Part shown: piece by piece, positions 31,723 through 41,191 of the stretch | Position numbering within the stretch: the first letter of the stretch is position 1 | Layout: each line of letters opens with the position of its first letter | Source: Streptomyces sp. NBC_01451 | GTDB lineage: Bacteria > Actinomycetota > Actinomycetes > Streptomycetales > Streptomycetaceae | NCBI RefSeq assembly: GCF_036227485.1 | Contig: NZ_CP109479.1 | Span: 2,728,001-2,792,000, forward strand | Direction: 5' to 3' | Length of the DNA: 64,000 nt | The notes under the pieces: model-generated | What the model was told of the DNA's origin: nothing | Seen by the model: only the letters and a program-made list of their open reading frames with translations | Databases searched by the model: none | Made by a program: the position numbers and the translations under genes

Positions 31723-31746
31723 CTCCCCCAGAGGGGGGACCCCCAG
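31723..31746. repeat. CCCCCAG extragenic palindrome
   Basis: CTCCCCCAG, then GGGGGGACCCCCAG: a G/C-run palindrome of the same type as at 55549-55587 and 56052-56078. It may end PepSY transcription. Confidence 0.45.
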
Positions 31747-31755
31747 ACAGGCTGG

Positions 31756-31893
31756 AATGCCCCCGTCAGCAGGACCGTCACGCCGGTCAGGGCGAAGCAG
31801 GCGCCCACCGGCAGGTGCCCGGCGAGAACTCCGGCTCCCGCCGCGCCGATCGTGCTCCCCGCGTTGGTGGCCGTGTTGACCCACGCACCTGTC
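31756..31893 (-). pseudogene. MFS transporter C-terminal remnant
   Basis: The minus-strand frame immediately after the meaB stop reads TGAWVNTATNAGSTIGAA, then GAGVLAGHLPVGACFALTGV and TVLLTGAF, the typical last two helices of a major-facilitator efflux pump. It has no start, no upstream transporter body (meaB occupies that position) and runs straight into the extragenic palindrome. It is therefore a fossil of a transporter once located between PepSY and meaB, largely removed by deletion. Confidence 0.6.
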
Positions 31894-31901
31894 CTCTCCC
31901 C

Positions 31902-32858
31902 TCACCGCTCCGTCAGGCCCGCGACCAGTTCGTCCGCCGCCCGGTAGGGGTCCAGTTCGCCCGCCACGATCCGCTCCGCCAGGGCGCTCAGGCGGCGGTC
32001 GCCGTGGAGGTCGCCGATGCGTTCGCGGAGGGTCGTGACGGCGATCGTCTCGACCTCGTGGGACGCGCGGGCGCGGCGGCGCTCGGCGAGGACGCCGTGC
32101 TCCTCCATCCACGCGCGGTGCTTCTCCAGGGCCTCGACCAGCTCGTCGACGCCCTCCGACCGCGACGCGACCGTCTTCACTATCGGGGGGCGCCAGTCGC
32201 CGGGGGATCTGGACGCGCCCAGGCCGAGCATGTGGTTCAGCTCGCGGGCGGTGGAGTGCGCGCCGTCCCGGTCCGCCTTGTTGACGACGTACACGTCGCC
32301 GATCTCCAGGATGCCCGCCTTGGCCGCCTGGACGCCGTCGCCCATCCCGGGCGCGAGGAGCACCACGCTGGTGTCGGCCTGTGCGGCGATCTCCACCTCG
32401 GACTGGCCGACGCCCACCGTCTCGACCAGGATCACGTCGCAGCCCGCCGCGTCCAGGACGCGGATCGCCTGCGGGGCCGCCCAGGCCAGACCGCCGAGGT
32501 GACCGCGGGTCGCCATCGAGCGGATGTAGACGCCGGGGTCGGACGCGTGGTCCGACATCCGCACCCGGTCGCCGAGCAGCGCGCCGCCGGAGAACGGCGA
32601 CGACGGGTCGACGGCGAGCACGCCAACCCGCCTGCCCTGCCGCCGGTACGCGGTGACCAGAGCCGACGTGGACGTCGACTTGCCCACGCCGGGTGATCCC
32701 GTCAGGCCGACCACGTACGCGTTGCCCGCCAGCGGGGCCAGCGCGGCCATGACCTCGCGGAGTTGTCCGGACGCCCCCTCCACCAGGGAGATCAGCCTGG
32801 CCACGGCCCGCGGCCGGCCTTCCCTGGCCTGGGCCACCAGCGTGGGGACGTCCTGCAT
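31902..32858 (-). CDS. meaB: Methylmalonyl-CoA mutase-associated GTPase MeaB
   Basis: 318 residues. G3E-type GTPase that loads and protects adenosylcobalamin in methylmalonyl-CoA mutase. P-loop GLTGSPGVGKST with Lys60, the switch segments (VDPSSPFSGGALLGDRVRM; ILVETVGVGQSE; VLLAPGMGDGVQAAKAGILEIGD) and the base-specificity motif NKADRDGA are all present. I prefer the ATG at 32858 (GGAG five bases upstream) to the GTG at 32861. Same strand as the thiolase gene and next to the epimerase gene, so this block serves propionyl-CoA/methylmalonyl-CoA metabolism, a source of polyketide extender units. The PduO enzyme encoded at 51.8 kb supplies the cofactor. Confidence 0.95.
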   Translation of the reverse strand: MQDVPTLVAQAREGRPRAVARLISLVEGASGQLREVMAALAPLAGNAYVVGLTGSPGVGKSTSTSALVTAYRRQGRRVGVLAVDPSSPFSGGALLGDRVRMSDHASDPGVYIRSMATRGHLGGLAWAAPQAIRVLDAAGCDVILVETVGVGQSEVEIAAQADTSVVLLAPGMGDGVQAAKAGILEIGDVYVVNKADRDGAHSTARELNHMLGLGASRSPGDWRPPIVKTVASRSEGVDELVEALEKHRAWMEEHGVLAERRRARASHEVETIAVTTLRERIGDLHGDRRLSALAERIVAGELDPYRAADELVAGLTER

Positions 32859-32925
32859 CACAACTCCGTTCCGATCTCGGACGTACGAGCCGTGCGGCCG
32901 GTCTCAGGGCCGCACGGCCGCCCTG

Positions 32926-34128
32926 CTACGCCTTGGGTACCCGCACGATCAGCGCGTCACCCTGGCCGCCGCCCCCGCACAGGGCCGCCGCGCCCACGCC
33001 ACCGCCGCGCCGCTTCAGTTCCAGGGCCAGGTGGAGTACGAGCCGTGCGCCGGACATTCCGATCGGGTGGCCCAGGGCGATCGCACCGCCGTTGACGTTC
33101 ACCCGATCCGTGGACACCCCGAGGTCCTTGATTGACTGGACCGCGACCGCCGCGAAGGCCTCGTTGATCTCGATCAGGTCAAGATCCTCGACGCCCAGGC
33201 CCTCCTTCTTGAGGGCGTGCAGGATGGCGTTGGAGGGCTGGGACTGGAGGGAGTTGTCCGGGCCCGCCACGTTGCCGTGGGCGCCGATCTCCGCGATCCA
33301 CTCCAGACCGAGCTCCTCGGCCTTCGCCCTGCTCATCACGACCACGGCCGCCGCGCCGTCCGAGATCTGCGACGACGTGCCCGCCGTGATCGTGCCGTCC
33401 TTCGTGAACGCGGGGCGCAGCTTGCCCAGTGACTCCGTCGTCGTCTCCGCCCGGATGCCCTCGTCCTGGCTGAAAACGATCGGTTCGCCCTTGCGCTGCG
33501 GGATCTCGACCGGGGTGATCTCCGCCTCGAAGACGCCGTTCTTCTGGGCCGCCGCCGCGCGCTGGTGGGAGAGGGCCCCGATCTCGTCCTGCTCGGGGCG
33601 CAGGAGGCCCAGGCGGGTGTTGTGCTTCTCCGTCGACTCGCCCATGGCGATGTTCTCGAAGGCGTCGGTCAGACCGTCGTGCGCCATCGTGTCGAGCATC
33701 TCGATCGCGCCGTACTTGAAGCCCTCACGGGACTTGGGGAGCAGATGGGGGGCGTTCGTCATCGATTCCTGGCCACCGGCCACCACGATGTCGAACTCGC
33801 CGGCGCGGATCAGCTGGTCCGCCAGCGCGATCGCGTCCAGGCCCGACAGACACACCTTGTTGATGGTCAGCGCCGGGACGTTCATCGGGATGCCGGCCTT
33901 GACCGCGGCCTGGCGGGCCGGGATCTGGCCCGCGCCGGCCTGGAGGACCTGGCCCATGATCACGTACTGCACCTGGTCGCCACCGATACCCGCACGGTCG
34001 AGGGCGGCCTTGATCGCGAAGCCGCCGAGGTCGGCTCCGGAGAAGGTCTTCAGCGAGCCCAGCAACCGTCCCATGGGCGTACGCGCGCCCGCGACGATCA
34101 CCGAGGTACTGCTGTTCGTTCCTGACAT
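32926..34128 (-). CDS. Acetyl-CoA C-acetyltransferase (thiolase)
   Basis: 400 residues, condensing two acetyl-CoA to acetoacetyl-CoA or the reverse. Catalytic residues are visible: Cys93 in [11 protein letters not shown], the His in INEAFAAVA region and [16 protein letters not shown], and the second Cys in [11 protein letters not shown]. Start ATG at 34128 preceded by AAAGGGG; the longer upstream frame lacks coding signal. It ends 67 bp before meaB on the same strand and is divergent from mce, as in S. coelicolor SCO5398-5400 (recalled). It feeds the C4 acyl-CoA pool together with hydroxybutyryl-CoA dehydrogenase at 50.8 kb. Confidence 0.95.
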   Translation of the reverse strand: MSGTNSSTSVIVAGARTPMGRLLGSLKTFSGADLGGFAIKAALDRAGIGGDQVQYVIMGQVLQAGAGQIPARQAAVKAGIPMNVPALTINKVCLSGLDAIALADQLIRAGEFDIVVAGGQESMTNAPHLLPKSREGFKYGAIEMLDTMAHDGLTDAFENIAMGESTEKHNTRLGLLRPEQDEIGALSHQRAAAAQKNGVFEAEITPVEIPQRKGEPIVFSQDEGIRAETTTESLGKLRPAFTKDGTITAGTSSQISDGAAAVVVMSRAKAEELGLEWIAEIGAHGNVAGPDNSLQSQPSNAILHALKKEGLGVEDLDLIEINEAFAAVAVQSIKDLGVSTDRVNVNGGAIALGHPIGMSGARLVLHLALELKRRGGGVGAAALCGGGGQGDALIVRVPKA

Positions 34129-34276
34129 GAGGTGCGATCCCCTTTCAGCTGGGGAGCTGAGGAGTGTGAACGAGGGTTTACTAGGAATGTACTGAGCGGT
34201 AGTCCCGCCGTCATCGGGCCGTCGGTGTGATCGCGCGCACGTTGCGTAACCGTCTCCGGAGCGCTGCACTGACACC

Positions 34277-34717
34277 ATGCTGACGCGAATCGACCACATC
34301 GGGATCGCCTGTTTCGACCTCGACACGACTGTCGAGTTCTACCGGGCCACGTACGGCTTCGAGGTGTACCACTCCGAGGTCAACGAGGAACAGGGCGTGC
34401 GCGAGGCCATGTTGAAGATCAACAACACGGACGACGGCGGCGCCTCCTACCTCCAGCTCCTGGAGCCGACCCGCGAGGACTCCGCGGTGGGCAAGTGGCT
34501 CGCCAAGAACGGGGAGGGCGTCCACCACATCGCTTTCGGTACGGCGGATGTCGATGAGGAAGCCGCGGACATCCGCGAGAAGGGCGTACGCGTTCTGTAC
34601 GACGAGCCACGGCGCGGCTCCATGGGGTCGCGGATCACTTTTCTGCACCCCAAGGATTGCCACGGAGTACTGACAGAACTGGTCACTTCGGCGCCTGTTG
34701 AGTCACCTGAGCACTGA
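34277..34717 (+). CDS. mce: Methylmalonyl-CoA epimerase
   Basis: 146 residues of the vicinal-oxygen-chelate fold, interconverting (R)- and (S)-methylmalonyl-CoA. Metal ligands of the family can be seen: His7 in [12 protein letters not shown], a mid His/Glu set ([15 protein letters not shown]) and Glu in GVLTEL near the C-terminus. The full two-module length is normal. Divergent from the thiolase gene; downstream comes scy after 244 bp with no obvious hairpin. Works with the mutase/MeaB system and supplies the (2S) extender unit. Confidence 0.95.
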   Translation: MLTRIDHIGIACFDLDTTVEFYRATYGFEVYHSEVNEEQGVREAMLKINNTDDGGASYLQLLEPTREDSAVGKWLAKNGEGVHHIAFGTADVDEEAADIREKGVRVLYDEPRRGSMGSRITFLHPKDCHGVLTELVTSAPVESPEH

Positions 34718-34961
34718 CCCTCGTACATATGGGCCGGTAGGGTTGGGCACGGCCGCTCCCCTGTTGTCGGGAAGCGGTCCGGGTCCCGGTGTGTGGAGGT
34801 GCGGGATCCGAGGGCCGGGGTACAGGTTTCGGGGGCCGAGGGTGAGGGCGGAAGTCCGTGCTTCGCCGTTGATCTGACACCATTCCCCGGGGGCCCCGTC
34901 CGGCGGATGGACGTGGCTCGTTCGGAGAAGGTTGCGACCAGGGGACGGATGGGACCGCGCA

Positions 34962-37900
34962 GTGCGGGGCTACGAACGCCAGGAGCGAGAGCCGGCGGCT
35001 GACGTCGACCACCTCTCTCGGTTCGAGGCCGAGATGGAGCGGCTGAAGACCGAGCGGGAAAAGGCGATCCAGCATGCCGAGGACCTCGGCTACCAGGTCG
35101 AGGTGCTGCGCGCCAAGCTTCACGAGGCGCGCCGCACCCTCATGTCCCGGCCCGCCTACGACGGCGGTGACATCGGCTATCAGGCCGAGCAGCTGCTGCG
35201 GAACGCGCAGATCCAGGCGGACCAGCTGCGCCAGGACGCCGAGCGCGAGATGTCCCAGGCGCGCGCCCAGACGCAGCGCATCCTGCAGGAGCACGCCGAG
35301 CAGGCGGCCCGGTTGCAGGCCGAGCTGCACCAGGAGGCGGTCACCCGTCGCCAGCAGCTCGACCAGGAGCTGTCCGAGCGGCGCCAGACCGTCGAGTCGC
35401 ACGTCAACGAGAACGTGGCGTGGGCCGAGCAGCTGCGGGCCCGCAGCGAGTCCCAGGCGCGCCGGCTCGTCGACGAGTCGCGGGCCGAGGCCGAGCAGGC
35501 GCTGGCCGCCGCCCGCGCCGAGGCCGAGCGGGTCGCGAACGAGGCCAGGCAGCGGCTGCAGAGCGAGGGCGAGTCCGCGCGCGCGGAGGCCGAACAGCTG
35601 CTGCGCCGGGCGCGTGCCGAGGCCGAGCGCCTCCTGAACAGCGCGACCTCCGAGGCCCGCGAGGCCGCCGACCACGCCGAGCAGCTGCGCAGTTCCACGG
35701 TGACCGAGTCGGACAGCGCCCGCCGTCAGGCCACCGAGCTGAGCCGCGCCGCCGAGGCCCGGATGCAGGAGGCCGAGGCCGCCCTGCGCGAGGCGCGCGC
35801 CGAGGCGGAGAAGGTCCTCAGCGAGGCGAAGGAGACCGCGAGCAAGGCGATCTCCAGCGCGGAGTCGGCCAACGAGCAGCGCACCCGTACGGCGAAGGAG
35901 CAGGTCGCCCGACTGGTCACCGAGGCCAGCCAGGAGGCCGAGGCCACCAAGGCGTCCGCCGAGGAGATCGTCGCCGACGCCAAGGCCAAGGCCGAGAAGA
36001 TCGTCGCGGAGGCCGAGGAGACCGCCCGCAGTCTCACCGCCGAGGAGACCGCCTCCCAGCTCGCCAAGGCGGCCCGCACCGCCGAGGACGTCCTCAACCG
36101 GGCGTCCGAGGAAGCGAAGGCGACCACCCGGGCGGCCACCGAGGAGGCCGAGCGCATCCGCGCCGAGGCCGAGACGGAGGCCGACCGGCTGCGCGCCGAG
36201 GCGCACGACATCGCCGAGCAGCTCAAGGGCACGGCGAAGGACGACACCAAGGAGTACCGCGCCAAGACCGTCGAGCTTCAGGAAGAGGCCCGGCGGCTGC
36301 GCGGCGAGGCCGAGCAGCTGCGCGCCGACGCGGTCGCCGAGGGCGAGCGCATCCGCGCGGAGGCGCGCCGTGAGGCCGTCCAGCAGATCGAGGAGGCGGC
36401 CAGGACCGCCGAGGAGCTGCTCGCCAAGGCGAAGGCGGACGCGGACGAGACGCGCCAGACCGCCCAGTCGGACAGCGAGAAGGTCCGTACGGAGGCCATC
36501 GAGCGCGCGACAACGCTGCGCCGGCAGGCCGAGGAGACCCTGGAGCGGACCCGCAAGGAGGCCGAGCGGCACCGCGCGGAGGCCGTCGAGCAGGCCGAGG
36601 GCATCGCGGCGGACGCCGAGCAGGCCGCGCGCGAGCTGCGCGAGGACACCGAGCGGGGCATAGAGGCGCGCCGCGACGAGGCCGCCGCCGAGCTGACCCG
36701 GCTGCACACGGAGGCCGAGGACCGGCTCACCGCCGCCGAGCAGGCACTCACCGACGCCCGCACGGAGGCCGACCGGACCCGCCGCGAGGGGTCCGAGGAG
36801 GCGGAGCGGCTTCGTTCGGAGGCCGCCGAACGCATCCGCAGCCTCCAGGCGCAGGCCGACGCGGAGATCCAGCGGCTGCGCGACGAGGCGGCGGCGGACG
36901 CGTCCGCGTCCCGCGCGGAGGGCGAGGCCATCGCCGTACGCCTGCGGTCCGAGGCCGCGGCCGAGGCCGAGCGGCTGAAGACGGAGGCCCAGGACACCGC
37001 CGACCGGGTACGGGCGGAGGCGCAGGCCGCTGCCGAGCGACTGGCGACGGAGGCGACGGAGACGCTCGCCGCCGCCCAGGAGGAGGCCACCCGGCGGCGC
37101 CGCGAGGCCGAGGAGACCCTCGGTTCCGCCCGCCAGGAGGCCGACCAGGAACGCGAGCGGGCCCGCGAGCAGAGCGAGGAGCTGCTGGCGTCCGCGCGCC
37201 GGCGCGTGGAGGACGCCCAGGCCGAGGCCGTACGGCTGGTCGAGGAGGCGGACCGCCGTGCCAACGAGATGGTGTCGGCGGCCGAGCAGCACGCCCAGCA
37301 GGTGCGGGAGTCGGTGTCCGGGCTGCACGAGCAGGCCCAGGAGGAGATCCAGGGGCTGCGCTCCGCCGCCGAGCACGTCGCCGACCGGATGCGGCGCGAG
37401 GCGTCCGAGGAGTCGGACCGGGTCCGCGCCGACGCCTACTCCGAGCGGGAGCGGGCCTCGGAGGACGCCGGCCGGGTGCGGCGCGAGGCGTCGGAGGCCG
37501 CGGAGCACGCCAAGGCGCTCGCCGAGCGCACGGTGGGCGAGGCGATCGCCGAGGCGGAGCGGCTGCGCCAGGACGCCGCCGCGCACGCCCAGCGGGTGCG
37601 TACCGAGGCGTCGGACACCATCGCGGGCGCCGAGCAGGACGCGGCACGCAGCCGCGCGGAGGCGCGCGAGGACGCCAACCGGATCCGTTCGGACGCGGCG
37701 ACGCAGGCCGACACGCTGATCACCGAGGTGACGGCCGAGGCGGAGCGCCTCACCGAGGAGACCAACGCCGAGGCGGAGCGGGTCCGGGCCGAGTCCGTGG
37801 CCGCGGCCGAGCAGTTGCTCGCCGAGGCGACCGGGGAAGCGGAGCGGCTGCGTGCCGAGGCCGCCGAGACGGTCGGTTCGGCACAGCAGCAGGCGGAGCG

Positions 37901-38810
37901 GATCCGTATGGAGTCGCAGCGGGTCAAGGCCGAGGCGGCGGCGGAGGCCGACCGGCTGATGTCGACCGCGCGCGACGAGGCCGACACCACGTTGGACGAG
38001 GCCCGCAAGGAGGCCAACAAGCGGCGCTCCGAGGCGGCCGAGCAGGTCGACACGCTCATCACGGAGACGGCCGCCGAGGCCGACAAGCTTCTGTCGGAGT
38101 CGCAGCAGGCCGCGCAGAAGACGACCGCGGAGGCGGAGGCGCAGGCCGACTCGATGGTGGGCGCCGCCCGCAACGAGGCGGACCGGCTGCTGGCCCAGGC
38201 GACGGCCCGGGGCAACTCGACGGTGGAGAAGGCCCGCACGGACGCGGACGAGCTGCTCGTCGGCGCGCGCCGGGACGCCACCGCCATAAGGGAGCGCGCC
38301 GAGGAGCTGCGCGACCGCATCACGGCCGAGATCGAGAGCCTGCACGAGCGGGCCCGCCGTGAGGCCGCCGAGACCATGAGGTCGACCGGCGACCGCTGCG
38401 ACGCGCTGATCACGGCCGCCGAGGAGCAGCTCGCCAAGGCGGAGGCGAAGGCCAGGGACCTGGTGTCGGAGGCCAACTCCGAGGCGGGCAAGGTCCGCAT
38501 CGCCGCCGTCAAGAAGGCCGAGGGGCTCCTGAAGGAGGCCGAGCAGAAGAAGAGCTCGCTGATCCGGGAGGCCGAGGAACTGCGAGCCGAGGCGATCCGC
38601 GAGGCGAAGGCCACCGTCGAGGAGGGCAAGCGCGAGCTGGAGATCCTCGTCCGGCGCCGCGAGGACATTCAGGCGGAGATCTCCCGTGTCCAGGACGTGC
38701 TGGAAGCGTTGGAGTCTTTTGAGGCCCCGTCGGCGACGAAGGACGGCGGCGTCAAGGCGGGAGCCGCCGTAGGCGTCACTCGTACGGGTGGCAAGTCGTC
38801 AGATGGCTAG
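34962..38810 (+). CDS. scy: Coiled-coil tip-organising protein Scy
   Basis: About 1282 residues, almost entirely coiled coil. An N-terminal DivIVA-like stretch (RGYERQEREPAADVDHLSRFEAEMERLKTEREKA) leads into heptads to about residue 200. Long hendecad repeats dominated by EAERxRAEA units follow to about 1230, with a short Ala/Gly tail. Scy is the Streptomyces cytoskeletal scaffold that gathers DivIVA and FilP at hyphal tips and marks new branch sites. GTG at 34962 is chosen because GGGA sits seven bases upstream and the product starts like known Scy; a TTG at 34932 is possible. Directly upstream of filP. The extreme Glu/Ala/Arg codon bias creates a 1220-codon antisense frame, which is not a gene. 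Confidence 0.95.
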   Translation: MRGYERQEREPAADVDHLSRFEAEMERLKTEREKAIQHAEDLGYQVEVLRAKLHEARRTLMSRPAYDGGDIGYQAEQLLRNAQIQADQLRQDAEREMSQARAQTQRILQEHAEQAARLQAELHQEAVTRRQQLDQELSERRQTVESHVNENVAWAEQLRARSESQARRLVDESRAEAEQALAAARAEAERVANEARQRLQSEGESARAEAEQLLRRARAEAERLLNSATSEAREAADHAEQLRSSTVTESDSARRQATELSRAAEARMQEAEAALREARAEAEKVLSEAKETASKAISSAESANEQRTRTAKEQVARLVTEASQEAEATKASAEEIVADAKAKAEKIVAEAEETARSLTAEETASQLAKAARTAEDVLNRASEEAKATTRAATEEAERIRAEAETEADRLRAEAHDIAEQLKGTAKDDTKEYRAKTVELQEEARRLRGEAEQLRADAVAEGERIRAEARREAVQQIEEAARTAEELLAKAKADADETRQTAQSDSEKVRTEAIERATTLRRQAEETLERTRKEAERHRAEAVEQAEGIAADAEQAARELREDTERGIEARRDEAAAELTRLHTEAEDRLTAAEQALTDARTEADRTRREGSEEAERLRSEAAERIRSLQAQADAEIQRLRDEAAADASASRAEGEAIAVRLRSEAAAEAERLKTEAQDTADRVRAEAQAAAERLATEATETLAAAQEEATRRRREAEETLGSARQEADQERERAREQSEELLASARRRVEDAQAEAVRLVEEADRRANEMVSAAEQHAQQVRESVSGLHEQAQEEIQGLRSAAEHVADRMRREASEESDRVRADAYSERERASEDAGRVRREASEAAEHAKALAERTVGEAIAEAERLRQDAAAHAQRVRTEASDTIAGAEQDAARSRAEAREDANRIRSDAATQADTLITEVTAEAERLTEETNAEAERVRAESVAAAEQLLAEATGEAERLRAEAAETVGSAQQQAERIRMESQRVKAEAAAEADRLMSTARDEADTTLDEARKEANKRRSEAAEQVDTLITETAAEADKLLSESQQAAQKTTAEAEAQADSMVGAARNEADRLLAQATARGNSTVEKARTDADELLVGARRDATAIRERAEELRDRITAEIESLHERARREAAETMRSTGDRCDALITAAEEQLAKAEAKARDLVSEANSEAGKVRIAAVKKAEGLLKEAEQKKSSLIREAEELRAEAIREAKATVEEGKRELEILVRRREDIQAEISRVQDVLEALESFEAPSATKDGGVKAGAAVGVTRTGGKSSDG

Positions 38811-39004
38811 CGCGGAGGGCGCGTTGCGTGCATTCTGTGTGGCTTTCTGGGGTCTTTGACCAATTCTTTGGCAAGGAGTCCGCCGGTTAGCCACTCAAAA
38901 GGGGTCTGATTCTCCATATCAATCGGGCTTCTGCTCTATGACACGCCGCTCGGCCCCCTAGGATTCCACCTATCACCTCACCGGTCTCATTCGACAGGAA
39001 CCCC

Positions 39005-39943
39005 ATGAGCGACACTTCCCCCTACGGCTTCGAGCTTGTGCGGCGTGGGTACGACCGCGCTCAGGTGGACGAACGCATCTCGAAGCTCGTCTCCGACCGT
39101 GACAGCGCTCTGGCTCGTATCACTGCTCTGGAAAAGCGCATCGAGGAGCTCCACCTCGAAACGCAGAACGCCCAGGCCCAGGTCAGCGACGCAGAGCCGT
39201 CGTACGCCGGTCTCGGCGCGCGCGTCGAGAAGATCCTCCGTCTCGCCGAGGAGGAAGCGAAGGACCTGCGCGAGGAGGCCCGTCGCGCGGCCGAGCAGCA
39301 CCGTGAGCTCGCCGAGTCGGCGGCCCAGCAGGTGCGCAACGACGCAGAATCGTTCGCTGCGGACCGCAAGTCCAAGGCGGAGGACGAGGGCGTCCGGATC
39401 GTCGAGAAGGCCAAGAGCGACGCTTCTCAGCTGCGCCAGGAGGCGACGAAGGACGCGCAGTCCAAGCGCGAGGAGGCGGACGCCCTCTTCGAGGAGACCC
39501 GCGCCAAGGCCGCCCAGGCCGCCGCGGACTTCGAGACGAACCTCGCCAAGCGCCGTGAGCAGTCGGAGCGCGACCTCGCGTCCCGTCAGGCCAAGGCCGA
39601 GAAGCGCCTCGCGGAGATCGAGCACCGCGCGGAGCAGCTCCGCCTGGAGGCCGAGAAGCTGCGCACGGACGCCGAGCGCCGCGCCCGCCAGACCGTCGAG
39701 ACGGCCCAGCGCCAGGCCGAGGACATCGTGGCCGACGCGAACGCCAAGGCCGACCGGATCCGTTCGGAATCGGAGCGCGAGCTGGCGGCTCTCACCAACC
39801 GCCGCGACTCGATCAACGCCCAGCTGACGAACGTCCGCGAGATGCTGGCCACCCTGACCGGAGCCGCGGTCGCCGCCGCGAGCGCCCCGGTCGCGGACGA
39901 CGAGCCGATCACCCGCGGAGTGCCGGCCCAGCAGTCCCGGTAA
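39005..39943 (+). CDS. filP: Intermediate-filament-like protein FilP
   Basis: 312 residues. An N-terminal DivIVA-like motif (PYGFELVRRGYDRAQVDERISKLVSDRDSAL) and a short coiled coil are followed by a break near 63-70 (AEPSYAGLGA), then a continuous hendecad-rich rod to about 265 and a flexible Ala/Pro tail. FilP forms filaments near hyphal tips, gives the hyphae stiffness, and interacts with Scy and DivIVA. Older databases call it a cellulose-binding protein. ATG 39005 follows CAGGAA. Separated from scy by 194 bp that may contain its own promoter, and closed by a very strong terminator. Confidence 0.95.
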   Translation: MSDTSPYGFELVRRGYDRAQVDERISKLVSDRDSALARITALEKRIEELHLETQNAQAQVSDAEPSYAGLGARVEKILRLAEEEAKDLREEARRAAEQHRELAESAAQQVRNDAESFAADRKSKAEDEGVRIVEKAKSDASQLRQEATKDAQSKREEADALFEETRAKAAQAAADFETNLAKRREQSERDLASRQAKAEKRLAEIEHRAEQLRLEAEKLRTDAERRARQTVETAQRQAEDIVADANAKADRIRSESERELAALTNRRDSINAQLTNVREMLATLTGAAVAAASAPVADDEPITRGVPAQQSR

Positions 39944-39954
39944 GCAGCGGTTCC

Positions 39955-39996
39955 AAAAGGCCCGGCACCCCTCCTCCGAGGGGTGCCGGGCCTTTT
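39955..39996 (+). terminator. Terminator after filP
   Basis: A 19-bp perfect stem (39955-39973 with 39978-39996), four-base loop, A-run on one side and T-run on the other: a textbook intrinsic terminator able to work in both directions. The following stretch to 40171 holds no gene. Confidence 0.95.
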
Positions 39997-40171
39997 GTGG
40001 GCGCGGGGCTGTGACATTCGCGGTTCCGCCGCGTGGGCGCGACAAGCCACGACGGCGCCGCACCCGACGCGCAACGACCGGCCCCCGACACGAACCCGCG
40101 GTCACCGGAAGTTGCCGCACGCGTCACCTCCCGTCCGGCAGAGCCAACTGGCAGCGTTCGACCCCTCGAAC

Positions 40172-40183
40172 TAGCGTGGCCGC
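40172..40183 (+). promoter_or_regulatory. -10 element of ABC operon 1, leaderless
   Basis: TAGCGT at 40172-40177 lies six bases before the ATG at 40184, with no ribosome site present. The -35 is weak. Confidence 0.4.
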
Positions 40184-41191
40184 ATGATCGAGCTTGAGGG
40201 GCTGACCAAGCGGTACGGCGAGAAGATGGCGGTCAACCACCTGACCTTCACCGTCAGACCGGGCATCGTGACCGGCTTCCTCGGCCCCAACGGCGCCGGC
40301 AAGTCCACCACCATGCGGATGATGCTCGGCCTCGACCGCCCCACCGCCGGCGACGTCCGGATCGACGGTCAGCACTACGACCGGCTCAAGGACCCCTTCA
40401 AGTACATCGGCGCCCTCCTCGACGCCACGGCCGTGCACGGCGGACGCAGCGCCTTCAACCACCTGCTCTGTCTCGCGCAGAGCAACGGCATCCCCTCCTC
40501 CCGCGTGCACGAGGTGCTCGACACCGTCGGGCTCTCGGCGGTCGCCCGGAAGAAGGCGAAGGGGTTCTCGCTCGGCATGGGGCAGCGCCTCGGTATCGCG
40601 GGCGCGCTCCTCGGTGACCCGCGAATCCTGATGTTCGACGAGCCGGTCAACGGTCTCGACCCCGAGGGCATCCACTGGATCCGCAACCTGATGAAATCGC
40701 TGGCCGCCCAGGGCCGCACGGTCTTCGTCTCCTCGCACCTCATGAGCGAGATGGCGCTGACCGCCGACCACCTGGTCGTCATCGGACAGGGCCGGCTGCT
40801 CGCCGACACCTCCATGGCGGACTTCATCGAGCAGAACTCGCGTTCGTACGTCCGTATCCGCTCCCCCCAGCGCGAACGGCTGCTCGATGTCCTGTACGCC
40901 GCCGGGATCACCGCGGTGCAGGCGGGCGGCGAGACGCTCGAAGTGGACGGCGGGAAGGCCGAGCAGATCGGTGAGCTGGCCGCGCAGCACCACCTCGTCC
41001 TGTATGAGCTGAGCCCCCAGCAGGCATCCCTGGAGGAGGCGTTCATGCAGCTGACCGCCGAGTCGGTCGAGTACCACGCGCACTCCGGCGCACCTGACCC
41101 GTCCGGCCTCCCGGCCGGTCCCCCGCACCGTTCCCCGCCCGATTCCCCGGCGGGGGCGTGGGGCGACGGCTGGCAGGAAGGACGGTCATGA
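40184..41191 (+). CDS. ABC transporter ATPase 1
   Basis: 335 residues. Complete nucleotide-binding domain: Walker A GPNGAGKSTT (about 35-44), Q-loop region, signature FSLGMGQRLGIAGALLGDP (a GQR form of the LSGGQ motif), Walker B RILMFDEPVNGLDPEG and the switch His in VSSHLMSEM. The C-terminal about 100 residues form the accessory domain common in DrrA-type ATPases, with a short Pro-rich tail. The gene pairs with the membrane gene that overlaps its stop (ATGA). Drug- or lipid-export transporters of this DrrA/BcrA type take this form. Substrate unknown. Confidence 0.92.
   Translation: MIELEGLTKRYGEKMAVNHLTFTVRPGIVTGFLGPNGAGKSTTMRMMLGLDRPTAGDVRIDGQHYDRLKDPFKYIGALLDATAVHGGRSAFNHLLCLAQSNGIPSSRVHEVLDTVGLSAVARKKAKGFSLGMGQRLGIAGALLGDPRILMFDEPVNGLDPEGIHWIRNLMKSLAAQGRTVFVSSHLMSEMALTADHLVVIGQGRLLADTSMADFIEQNSRSYVRIRSPQRERLLDVLYAAGITAVQAGGETLEVDGGKAEQIGELAAQHHLVLYELSPQQASLEEAFMQLTAESVEYHAHSGAPDPSGLPAGPPHRSPPDSPAGAWGDGWQEGRS

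Noticed and set aside
34683..38345. 1220-codon open frame antisense to scy
   Set aside because: It arises from the repetitive Glu/Ala/Arg codons of scy read backwards. The Leu/Gly/Arg repeat composition has no domain logic and no ribosome site.
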